Positions 1-6,299 of a stretch of 8,045 nt of DNA are shown in pieces. Numbering within the stretch: position 1 is the stretch's first letter; each line of letters begins with the position of its first letter. The position numbers and the translations under genes were made by a program. The notes beneath the pieces are model-generated. The model saw nothing but the letters and a program-made list of their open reading frames with translations, made no database searches and was not told the origin of the DNA. This stretch comes from Phycisphaerae bacterium (lineage in GTDB: Bacteria > Planctomycetota > Phycisphaerae > Phycisphaerales > SM1A02), in NCBI GenBank assembly GCA_030432455.1, contig JAUIHC010000124.1:1-8045 (forward strand), written 5' to 3'.

Positions 1-1
1 G

Positions 2-172
2 GGTCGCGTCGGACGCGAGTTCCAGCGAGAGCACGGTTCGCCGCCGGTACCACGAGCTCGTGCCGAGACTCGCGACGGCGTTCACGCGGTCGTAGCGGGC
101 GGCGCTGCGACCGTAGATCGCCATCACGTCGGGATCGACCGACGGCGTGGGCGGCGAGGCCACCGCGCTCAT
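2..172 (-). CDS. UbiE/MenG-like SAM-dependent methyltransferase, N-terminal fragment (runs off left edge)
   Basis: Only the first 57 codons are inside the window and the rest lies beyond base 1. The visible residues include AIYGRSAARYDRVNAVASLG followed by SWYRRR. This matches the N-terminal signature of the UbiE/MenG quinone-biosynthesis C-methyltransferases, where a YD-x-x-N-x-x-x-SLG segment and a Trp/Arg-rich stretch precede the SAM-binding domain. Those enzymes methylate demethylmenaquinone or the ubiquinone precursor using S-adenosylmethionine. The SAM-binding motif is outside the window, so another class I methyltransferase cannot be excluded. The ATG overlaps the stop of the ABC ATPase gene by four bases (ATGA), so translation is probably coupled. 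A GGGAG sequence lies 8 nt upstream of the ATG, inside the end of the ATPase gene. It is the third visible gene of the minus-strand operon. Confidence 0.72.
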   Translation of the reverse strand, partial: MSAVASPPTPSVDPDVMAIYGRSAARYDRVNAVASLGTSSWYRRRTVLSLELASDAT

Positions 173-1128
173 TCCCGCAGCTCCCGTCCGGTCAGGCGAA
201 GGAACGCCTCTTCCAGACTCGCCTCGCGCAGCCGCACCCCCTCGACCCCGCCGGGGATCGACTCGAGCACCGTGATCGCCGAGGCCAGCTCGTCACCGAG
301 ATCCGCCAGCGGCACCCGGACCGCCCGCCCGTCCCAGGTGCCGATCGGCGGCGTGAAGTCGGGGCCGCCCCCGCTGCGGGGACGGGCCTGAAGTTCGTAC
401 CGAGGAATGCCCAGATCGCTCGCCAGCGTGGCCGCCTCGCCCCGCGCGACCACGCGTCCGTGATCGATGATCACCACCGAATCGACCAGTGACTCGGCCT
501 CCTCGATGAGATGCGTGGCGTGCAGGATGGTGGTGCCCGTGGCCCGCAGTTCGCCGATCATCCGCCAGATCGCGGCCCGGGCCTGCGGATCGACGCCCTC
601 GGTCGGCTCGTCCAGAAGCAGCAGTCGGGGCCGGTGCAGCACGCTCACCGCGAGGTTCAGCCGCCGCTGCATGCCGCCCGAGTAGCGACCGACGAGGTCG
701 TCGGCCCGTTCCCCGAGCTGACTGAAGTCGAGCGCCCACGCGACCCGCTCGGCGCGATCCGCCCGCGCGACCCCGACCAGATCGCAGTGGAGTTCGAGAT
801 GCTCCCGGGCGGTCAGCGTGTCGTGCAGGGCGATCCGCTGCGGCACGAAGCCGAGGTCCCGGGCCCCGGGTCGCCCGCGACCGAATGCCGAGACGATGCC
901 CGCGTCCTCGCGAAGCAGTCCCGCCACGATCCGCATGAGCGTGGTCTTGCCCGCGCCGTTGGGGCCGAGCAGGGCCGTCCACTCGCCCGTCGCCAGCGAC
1001 AGATCCACGCCGTCCAGCGCCTGCAGCGGGCCGAAGGCGCGGCGAACCCCCGACACCAGCAGGGCCGGGGGTTCGACGATCTCGCGCGGGGGTCCCGCGT
1101 GCTCGGCGGTTCGGACGGCGGCGGGCAT
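169..1128 (-). CDS. ABC transporter ATP-binding protein
   Basis: A 319-residue nucleotide-binding subunit that would energise a membrane transporter from the cytoplasmic face. All ATPase motifs are visible: Walker A GPNGAGKTT (55-63), Q-loop VPQ (Gln97), signature YSGGMQ (149-154), Walker B LLLLDEP (169-175) and the H-loop His206 in HATHLIEEAE. The order and wording (SGGMQRRLNLA, LDEPTEGVDPQAR) fit the ABC-2 exporter type (CcmA/DrrA/NatA-like). About 85 residues follow the H-loop region, ending in a segment with LREASLEEAFLRLTGRE, which is typical of this type. The start is set by the TGATG overlap with the upstream fusion gene, and in-frame sequence further upstream is antisense-type shadow reading. 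No permease is visible. It may lie beyond the left edge after the methyltransferase, or elsewhere. The substrate is unknown. Confidence 0.93.
   Translation of the reverse strand: MPAAVRTAEHAGPPREIVEPPALLVSGVRRAFGPLQALDGVDLSLATGEWTALLGPNGAGKTTLMRIVAGLLREDAGIVSAFGRGRPGARDLGFVPQRIALHDTLTAREHLELHCDLVGVARADRAERVAWALDFSQLGERADDLVGRYSGGMQRRLNLAVSVLHRPRLLLLDEPTEGVDPQARAAIWRMIGELRATGTTILHATHLIEEAESLVDSVVIIDHGRVVARGEAATLASDLGIPRYELQARPRSGGGPDFTPPIGTWDGRAVRVPLADLGDELASAITVLESIPGGVEGVRLREASLEEAFLRLTGRELRE
181..185 (-). promoter_or_regulatory. Ribosome binding site of the UbiE-like gene
   Basis: GGGAG on the minus strand, 8 nt before the ATG at 172-170. It lies within the last codons of the ABC ATPase gene. 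It supports the chosen start and suggests that the methyltransferase can initiate as well as being coupled through the ATGA overlap. Confidence 0.45.
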
Positions 1129-3137
1129 CAGTCGAGCGGTCGCCCGTCCCACTCCACGAACGCCTCGACCGCCTCGTACTCGGCGAAGCCGAGTCGGTCG
1201 AGCGCCTTCGCGGTGCCGCGATTCCGCTGTTCGGCCCGCTGCCAGAACTCGCGCTCGTCGGGACCGGGGAAGAGGGCCTTGTCCTTCTGCGACTGGTGCT
1301 TGAAGATCGCGGTGATCTTCCGACGGAGCTCCTCGGGCGAGAGCGGGACGGCCATGTCGAACTGCTCGATGGCCCACTCCTGCCACGCGCCGCGGTAGAG
1401 CCAGAGCGTGCACTGCCGGGCCCAGTCGTCCTCGGCCACCGCGAGCATGCCTCGATAGACCGCGGCGAGACATGTCCGGTGCGTGCCGTGCGGATCGGAG
1501 AGATCGCCCGCCGCGTAGACCTGATGCGGCTTCACCTCGCGAAGAAGCTCGGCGACGATGCGGATGTCCTCCTCGCCGAGCGGCTTCTTCGTGACCCGGC
1601 CGGTCTCGTAGAACGGCAGATCGAGGAAGTGGAGGTTCTCGTCGGCAAGACCGCACGAGCGACCGGCGTCGGTGGTCTCGATGCGGCGGATGAGGCCCTT
1701 GATCTGCTGAACCTCGGGGATGTCCACCTCGCCCGGCGCCTTGCGCCGCAGGGCGTCGGCGATGCGGGACTCCATGGCCTTCGCCTCGGCGGCGCCGAAG
1801 CCGAACATCGTGTTGAAGTGGGTCACGAAGTCGGCGAAGCGGAGCGCCTCGCTGTCGAAGACCGCGATGTTGCCCGAGGTCTGGTACGCGACGTGGACCT
1901 CGTGCCCCTGATCGACGAGCCGCAGCAGCGTGCCGCCCATCGAGATGACGTCGTCGTCGGGATGCGGGCTGAAGATGAGCACCCGCTTCGGGAAGACCTC
2001 GTCGCTCGGGCGATCGATGTCGCCCGACCGCTTGCGACCCGCGGGCTTGCCGCCCGGCCAGCCGGTGATCGACCGCTGCACGGCGCGGAACACCTCGAGG
2101 TTGATGTCGTACGCGCTGCCCCGCTCGGCGAGGAGGTCCTGCAGACCGTGCTCGTTGTAGTCCTCGGGATGAAGCTTGAGGATCGGCTTGCCGACCTCGT
2201 TGGCGAGCCAGATGACCGCCTTGCGGACCAGTCGGTCGGACCACTCGAAGGTGCCGGCCGGCGCGAGCGCCCACGGCGTGGCGCCGCGGGTGAGGTTCGC
2301 GGCGGCGCCCTCGTCGAGCACGGCCGCCGCGTTGGGATGCTCCTGCAGGAACGACGCGGCGATCGTCTCGGTGATCTCTCCCTCGATCGCCTTGGCGGCG
2401 ACCGCGGACTTGCCCTCGCCGAAGGCCATCATCACGATCCGACGCGCGTCGAGAATCGTGCCGACGCCCATGGTGATGGCGCGGGTCGGCACGTTCTCCT
2501 CGCCGAAGAAGTCGCTGGCGGCGTCCTTTCGCGTGACGCGGTCGAGGTGGATGAGACGGGTGCGGCTGTCCATGCCCGACCCCGGCTCGTTGAAGCCGAT
2601 GTGGCCGGTGCGGCCGAGACCGAGGAGCTGCAGGTCGATGCCGCCGGCGTCCTGGATCGCCTTCTCGTACGCCTCGCAGTAGGCCCGGACCTCCTCGCCC
2701 GCGATCGTCCCGTCGGGGACGTGGGTGCGGGCGGGGTCGATGTCGATGTGGTCGAACAGGTGCTCGTTCATGAACCGGCGATAGGACTGCAGGGCCTGCG
2801 GGTCCATCGGCCAGTACTCGTCGAGGTTGAAGGTCGTGACGTTCGCGAAGGAGAGGCCCTCCTCGCGGTGCATCCGCACGAGTTCGCCGTAGACGTGGGT
2901 CGGGGTCGATCCCGTCGCCAGCCCGAGGACGCACGCCTCGCCCGCGGCCTGCTTCGCCCGGATGAGATCCGCGATCTCCCGGGCGACGGTCCGGCTCACA
3001 TCGGCCGCCCGCTCGAAGACGAAGGTGGGGATCTTCTCGCAGGCATAGTGGACGGGCTCATCGGTGAGGCGTCCCGCCCCGACGTGGGCAGGACGAGGGG
3101 CGGCAGCGGCGGCACGGGCGGGATCGAGGGCGGTCAT
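1128..3137 (-). CDS. Fusion of glucosamine-6-phosphate deaminase-like (NagB) and PIG-L/LmbE deacetylase-like domains
   Basis: A 669-residue cytoplasmic protein with two enzyme domains. Residues about 30-330 are NagB-like: LGLATGSTPT (71-80), NLDEYW (104-109, Asp106 aligning with E. coli Asp72), GLGRTGHIGFNEPGSG (173-188), GVGTILDA (224-231) and Lys243. NagB converts glucosamine-6-phosphate to fructose-6-phosphate and ammonia. Here His179 and Glu184 match the E. coli catalytic His143 and Glu148, but Thr177 stands where E. coli has Asp141. Residues about 383-669 are PIG-L/LmbE-like: HPDDD (392-396) supplies the zinc ligands and base, and DPHGTH (548-553) the likely third ligand. PIG-L enzymes remove N-acetyl groups from GlcNAc-type substrates. 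A linker with GWPGGKP (359-365) joins them. The same two-domain layout is known from Bacteroidetes (about 660 residues), so the fusion is a family trait. An obvious inference is deacetylation followed by deamination of a GlcNAc phosphate, which is unproven. The ATG is the only plausible start; the next Met is residue 89. It is the first gene of the operon. Confidence 0.93.
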   Translation of the reverse strand: MTALDPARAAAAAPRPAHVGAGRLTDEPVHYACEKIPTFVFERAADVSRTVAREIADLIRAKQAAGEACVLGLATGSTPTHVYGELVRMHREEGLSFANVTTFNLDEYWPMDPQALQSYRRFMNEHLFDHIDIDPARTHVPDGTIAGEEVRAYCEAYEKAIQDAGGIDLQLLGLGRTGHIGFNEPGSGMDSRTRLIHLDRVTRKDAASDFFGEENVPTRAITMGVGTILDARRIVMMAFGEGKSAVAAKAIEGEITETIAASFLQEHPNAAAVLDEGAAANLTRGATPWALAPAGTFEWSDRLVRKAVIWLANEVGKPILKLHPEDYNEHGLQDLLAERGSAYDINLEVFRAVQRSITGWPGGKPAGRKRSGDIDRPSDEVFPKRVLIFSPHPDDDVISMGGTLLRLVDQGHEVHVAYQTSGNIAVFDSEALRFADFVTHFNTMFGFGAAEAKAMESRIADALRRKAPGEVDIPEVQQIKGLIRRIETTDAGRSCGLADENLHFLDLPFYETGRVTKKPLGEEDIRIVAELLREVKPHQVYAAGDLSDPHGTHRTCLAAVYRGMLAVAEDDWARQCTLWLYRGAWQEWAIEQFDMAVPLSPEELRRKITAIFKHQSQKDKALFPGPDEREFWQRAEQRNRGTAKALDRLGFAEYEAVEAFVEWDGRPLD

Positions 3138-3321
3138 GGTGGTTCCAGACGGGCGATTGACGTGCGACGAACGGTCCCGCCGACACTAATGGAGAAGACG
3201 AGCCGACCGCAACGGGGATTCCGCGGGAATCGCAGGAACCGCGGCGAACCCCACCGCCGACCGTTCGACCGCGACCCCCGGTAGGCTCCTGCGGTCGCTT
3301 CGAGTCCCAGCGTTCACGCCC
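3138..3321. promoter_or_regulatory. Divergent intergenic region with a small inverted repeat
   Basis: These 184 bases separate the start codons of the minus-strand operon and the plus-strand sulfotransferase gene, so promoters for both directions should be here. No convincing -35/-10 pair was found for either direction. TTGACG at 3157-3162 has no good -10 partner at normal spacing on the plus strand. A short inverted repeat at 3217-3231 (GATTCC-GCG-GGAATC) lies near the middle and could be an operator. Neither start codon has a strong Shine-Dalgarno sequence; only a weak GGAA precedes the fusion gene. Confidence 0.5.
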
Positions 3322-4818
3322 ATGCCGCCAGCCGACCTTCATGCCCGAGTTCAGGAAGCCGCCCGGTTCTACGAGGCCGGTCGGCCGGCCGATGCCGAAT
3401 CGATCTGCCGCGAGGTCCTGAAGAAGGATGCGAAGAACGTCCTCGCCCTGCGGATCCTCGCCCTCGCCTGCGCCCGGTCGATGCGGTGGAACGACGCCAC
3501 GAAGGCGATCGACAAGGCTCGGAAGCTCGCGCCCCGCGACCCGGCGACGCTGCTGAATGCCGCCACCGTGATGCTCGGTCTCGGACGATTCGACGACGCG
3601 CTCGCCGCCGTGCGGCAGGCTCGGGAGCTCGCCCCGCGGGATCCGCGGGTCGCGGGGATGTTCGCGGAGTGCCTGGTGTACGCGAACCGGCACGACGAAT
3701 GCGTGGCGTTCCTCGCCTCCGCCGCCGCCACCGGTCCGCTGCCGGACAACGCGATCCTCAGTTACGTGGACGCCTGCATCGAGACCGGCGATCTCGACGA
3801 GGCGATTCGAGCCGCCCGCGGGTTCCTCGACGGGCCCGGGGCATCGTCTCCCCCGACGGTGACGCGACCGGTCGGGTCGTCGCTGGGTCGGGCGCTCGAG
3901 AAGGCAGGACGCCCCGCCGAGGCGGCCGAGGCGTGGCGGGCGATGAACGCGACGATCGAGGCTCCGTTCGACCCGGCGGCGGCCGCCGATCTGGTCGACC
4001 GGCTGATCGCGTCGTTCCCACCCGCGATCTTCGAGGGCCGCCGCGAGACCCGGAACTCCGAGAGTCGGCAGCCGGTCTTCATCCTCGGCCTCGCCCGCAG
4101 CGGCACCTCGCTGCTGGAGCGGGTGGTCGGCGCCCATCCCGACGCCCACGGCATCGGCGAGAGCACGCTGCTCGACGAGATCCTCGAGGACCGCCTCGGC
4201 ACCAGCGGCGCCGACACCGTGCTCCGACTCGCCGAGCAGGACGACGACACGCTCGAACGCATCCGCACCGACTATCTGCGGGGCATCCAGGCCCTGGCCG
4301 GTCGCCGCGAGCGGATCGCCAACAAGAGTCTCATGCTCCCCCGCGAAGCCGGAGCGATCGGCCTGCTCTTCCCGAAGGCGACCATCCTCTTCACCGAGCG
4401 GCACGGGCCCGACACCGCGATGTCGATCTGGGCCAACACCTTCGATCCGGTGCGGATGTCGTGGACGAGCCGTCCGGAGTGGATCGGCGCCATGACCGCG
4501 CTGCACGAGCGACTCGTGGCCCACTGGAAGGCCGTGCTGCCGAACCCGATGCTCACCGTGTGCTACGAGGCGCTCGCGAAGACCCCGGCCGAGGTCGTGC
4601 CCGGGATCCTCGACGCCTGCGGCCTGCCCATGGACGAGACGTGCCTGCGACCCGAGACCGCGGCCCGCGACGCCCGCGGCGGCCGATTCGTGCCCACGCT
4701 CTCGGAGCAGCAGGTTCGCAAGCCGATCAACACCACCGCGATCGGCCGGGCCGAGGCGTACGCGGCGATCGTGGCCGAGTACGAGGCGGGACATGCCCGC
4801 ATCGCGAAGGAAGCCTGA
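3322..4818 (+). CDS. TPR-repeat sulfotransferase
   Basis: A 498-residue protein with an N-terminal tetratricopeptide domain and a C-terminal sulfotransferase domain. Three clear tandem 34-residue TPR units run 8-41, 42-75 and 76-109. Weaker ones follow at about 110-143, 144-177 and 185-218. The sulfotransferase domain (about 250-490) shows the 5'-phosphosulfate loop PVFILGLARSGTSLLERV (251-268). Family members usually read PRSGT where this one has ARSGT. The 3'-phosphate region is TERHGPDTAMSIW (358-370), with Arg360 and Ser368, and a late conserved segment is VRKPINTTAIGRAEAY (465-480). Such enzymes move sulfate from PAPS to a sugar or a tyrosine. The acceptor here is unknown. There is no signal peptide or membrane segment, so it should be cytoplasmic. 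The ATG is the first in frame and has no evident Shine-Dalgarno sequence. Two bases separate it from the GT17 gene, so the pair is probably cotranscribed. Confidence 0.9.
   Translation: MPPADLHARVQEAARFYEAGRPADAESICREVLKKDAKNVLALRILALACARSMRWNDATKAIDKARKLAPRDPATLLNAATVMLGLGRFDDALAAVRQARELAPRDPRVAGMFAECLVYANRHDECVAFLASAAATGPLPDNAILSYVDACIETGDLDEAIRAARGFLDGPGASSPPTVTRPVGSSLGRALEKAGRPAEAAEAWRAMNATIEAPFDPAAAADLVDRLIASFPPAIFEGRRETRNSESRQPVFILGLARSGTSLLERVVGAHPDAHGIGESTLLDEILEDRLGTSGADTVLRLAEQDDDTLERIRTDYLRGIQALAGRRERIANKSLMLPREAGAIGLLFPKATILFTERHGPDTAMSIWANTFDPVRMSWTSRPEWIGAMTALHERLVAHWKAVLPNPMLTVCYEALAKTPAEVVPGILDACGLPMDETCLRPETAARDARGGRFVPTLSEQQVRKPINTTAIGRAEAYAAIVAEYEAGHARIAKEA
4807..4811 (+). 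promoter_or_regulatory. Ribosome binding site of the GT17 gene
   Basis: AAGGA, 9 nt before the GTG at 4821, within the last codons of the sulfotransferase gene. It decides in favour of the GTG start, because the reading frame stays open far upstream without any sensible protein. Confidence 0.6.
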
Positions 4819-4820
4819 CC

Positions 4821-5669
4821 GTGGCCCGCGTCTTCGACTGCACGACCTACTTCAACGAGGACCGCCTCTTCGAGCTCCGCCTCGAGACGCTTCGGGAGGT
4901 CGTGGACATCTTCGTGGTGGTCGAGGCGACCCGGACCTTCACCGGCCGATCCAAGCCGATCCGGTTCGATCGCGGCCGCTACCCCGGCTTCGAGGATCGG
5001 ATCCGTCACATCGTGATCGACGATCTCGTCGCCGACCGGTCGCAGGCGTGGGAGAACGAGTTCGTCCAGCGGAACGCGATCGTCCGGGGCCTCGACGACG
5101 CCGACGGCTCGGATCGCGTCATCATCGCCGACATCGACGAGATCCCCCATCCCGAGGCGATCCGCCGGTACTCCCCGTTCTTCCTGATCGGGACCTTCGA
5201 ACAGCGGTTCTTCAGCTACCTGCTCAACAACCTCGCGGTGCAGGCGGCCGATCGCACCCGCGAACGGCTCTGGCCGCGGTGCAAGATCACGACCGCCCGG
5301 CACCTCCGCGGGTTCTTCCGGAACCGACCGCAGGAGGTCCGGATCTTCACCAAGCGACGAACGCCTGCAGGGCTGCTCTGGTGGGGCCGCCGCAAACTCT
5401 TCGAGCAGCGGCTGCGCCCGGGCGGCTGGCACTTCGCGTGGGCGATGACGCCCGAGCAGATGATCGTGAAAATCGAGTCGTATGCGCACACCGAGACCGA
5501 TCGCGAGGAACTCAAGTCGGTGGAGGCGATCGAACGCGCGATCCGGGAAGGACGCGACATCCTCGGCAAGAACGAGTTCTTCCGCCTGATCCCGGTGGAC
5601 GACACGTTCCCCGCCCCGCTCCGCGAGCAGCCCGACCGCTGGGCCGACCTGATGCTCGATCCGGGGTGA
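4821..5669 (+). CDS. Family 17 glycosyltransferase (beta-1,4-N-acetylglucosaminyltransferase-like)
   Basis: A 282-residue protein with a GTG start. Its first residues, VFDCTTYFNEDRLFELRL, match the usual beginning of GT17 proteins (D-C-x-x-x-FNE-x-x-x-x-E-x-RL). They are followed by VVDIFVVVEATRTFTG (27-42), also typical. AWENEFVQRNAI (76-87) and the acidic motif ADIDEIPHP (103-111) probably bind the nucleotide sugar and metal. GGWHFAWAM (201-209) and the closing FFRLIPVDD (253-261) complete the pattern. The eukaryotic founder (MGAT3) adds the bisecting GlcNAc to N-glycans; acceptors of bacterial members are largely unknown. No signal peptide or membrane helix is seen. The start lies 2 nt after the sulfotransferase stop and has an AAGGA 9 nt upstream. 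The pairing suggests both enzymes act on the same glycan, which is inference. Confidence 0.9.
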   Translation: MARVFDCTTYFNEDRLFELRLETLREVVDIFVVVEATRTFTGRSKPIRFDRGRYPGFEDRIRHIVIDDLVADRSQAWENEFVQRNAIVRGLDDADGSDRVIIADIDEIPHPEAIRRYSPFFLIGTFEQRFFSYLLNNLAVQAADRTRERLWPRCKITTARHLRGFFRNRPQEVRIFTKRRTPAGLLWWGRRKLFEQRLRPGGWHFAWAMTPEQMIVKIESYAHTETDREELKSVEAIERAIREGRDILGKNEFFRLIPVDDTFPAPLREQPDRWADLMLDPG

Positions 5670-5699
5670 GATCGCCGCCGATCGGGCGGTTCCGGATCG
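5657..5699. terminator. Nested inverted repeat between convergent genes, possible bidirectional terminator
   Basis: An outer 8-bp perfect inverted repeat pairs CGATCCGG (5657-5664) with CCGGATCG (5692-5699). Inside it is a 5-bp stem, CCGCC (5675-5679) with GGCGG (5685-5689), and a 5-base loop. The structure spans the GT17 stop codon (5667-5669) and ends one base before the stop of the convergent DUF1801 gene. There is no run of T on either side, so it is not a classical intrinsic terminator. Confidence 0.35.
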
Positions 5700-6251
5700 T
5701 CAGGCGGTCGTCCTTCGGGCGCTGGTCTTCTTCGAGGTGGCCTTCTTCCTGGAAGACATCGTCTTCTTCGACGCCGCGGCCCGCTTGGCGAGCACCGACG
5801 CGGGCAGCGAGGCCTCGTAGGTCTCGATGAACGCCTTCACCGGCATCTTCCTGACGACCTTCCCGACGAGCTCCAGCGGAATGTCCTCGAGCCGCTTCGC
5901 CCGCACGCACGACTTGCCGGCGTCCCAGCGACTGCCCGTCTTCCTCCACTCGGCCTCGAACCAGGCCATGAGTTCGGGCTTCATGTACGTGCAGAAGAGG
6001 TAGATGCCGATGTGGCTCTTCTGGCTCGCCACGCTCGCGAACGGGAGCGGCTGGGCCGGATCACAGTGGTAGCCGTGCGGGTACCGCGTATGCGGCACGA
6101 ACCACGCGGGCATGCCGTACTGCATCCCCTCCTCGTATCCCTTGGGCAGGTTCCGGTTGATGACGGTCCGCAACGCCCCGATCGCCTCCCGGCGGTCGTC
6201 GGGCAGGGCGGCCAGATAGGCATCGATCGAGGTCGGCGTCTCGGCGGGCAT
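5700..6251 (-). CDS. DUF1801 (YdhG-like) protein with a basic C-terminal tail
   Basis: A 183-residue protein. Residues about 8-150 match the DUF1801 family: SIDAYLAALPDDRREAI (8-24), EEGMQYGMPAWFV (40-52), FASVASQKSHIGIY (71-84) and a closing FIETYEASL (141-149). The best known relative is Bacillus subtilis YdhG/Fra, a frataxin-like protein linked to iron handling. Whether that role applies here is not known. Residues 155-183 form a separate tail made mostly of Lys, Arg, Ala, Ser and Thr, with paired basic residues (SKK, RKK, SKK, ARR), resembling nucleic-acid-binding tails. The ATG at 6251 is preferred because the family sequence begins right after it. A weak GGAAG lies 12 nt upstream. An ATG 39 bases earlier (6290) is possible but would add residues unlike the family. 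Confidence 0.85.
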   Translation of the reverse strand: MPAETPTSIDAYLAALPDDRREAIGALRTVINRNLPKGYEEGMQYGMPAWFVPHTRYPHGYHCDPAQPLPFASVASQKSHIGIYLFCTYMKPELMAWFEAEWRKTGSRWDAGKSCVRAKRLEDIPLELVGKVVRKMPVKAFIETYEASLPASVLAKRAAASKKTMSSRKKATSKKTSARRTTA

Positions 6252-6299
6252 CGGAGAATGGTACTTCCGTCGGTCCGCGTCCCCCGCCATACTGCAGCG

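Noticed and set aside
1129..2934. Long upstream extension of the ABC ATPase reading frame, which would make a 921-residue protein.
   Set aside because: The extension is Arg/Pro/His-rich nonsense in a shifted frame of the fusion gene. The ATPase domain begins just after the ATG at 1128, which also forms the TGATG junction.
1296..3284. Open reading frame of 662 codons on the plus strand, opposite the NagB/PIG-L fusion gene.
   Set aside because: Its product is a low-complexity mix of Arg, Leu, Asp, Val and Gly with no recognisable motif, while the opposite strand encodes a clear two-domain enzyme. Long antisense frames are expected in GC-rich genes.
3058..4794. Open reading frame of 578 codons on the minus strand, opposite the TPR-sulfotransferase.
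   Set aside because: It has no recognisable motif and is rich in Arg, Gly and Pro. It is a shadow of the sulfotransferase gene.
3486..4820. Upstream extension of the GT17 reading frame through most of the sulfotransferase gene.
   Set aside because: It is a shifted frame of the sulfotransferase with no motifs. The GT17 N-terminal signature starts right after the GTG at 4821, which has its own ribosome binding site.
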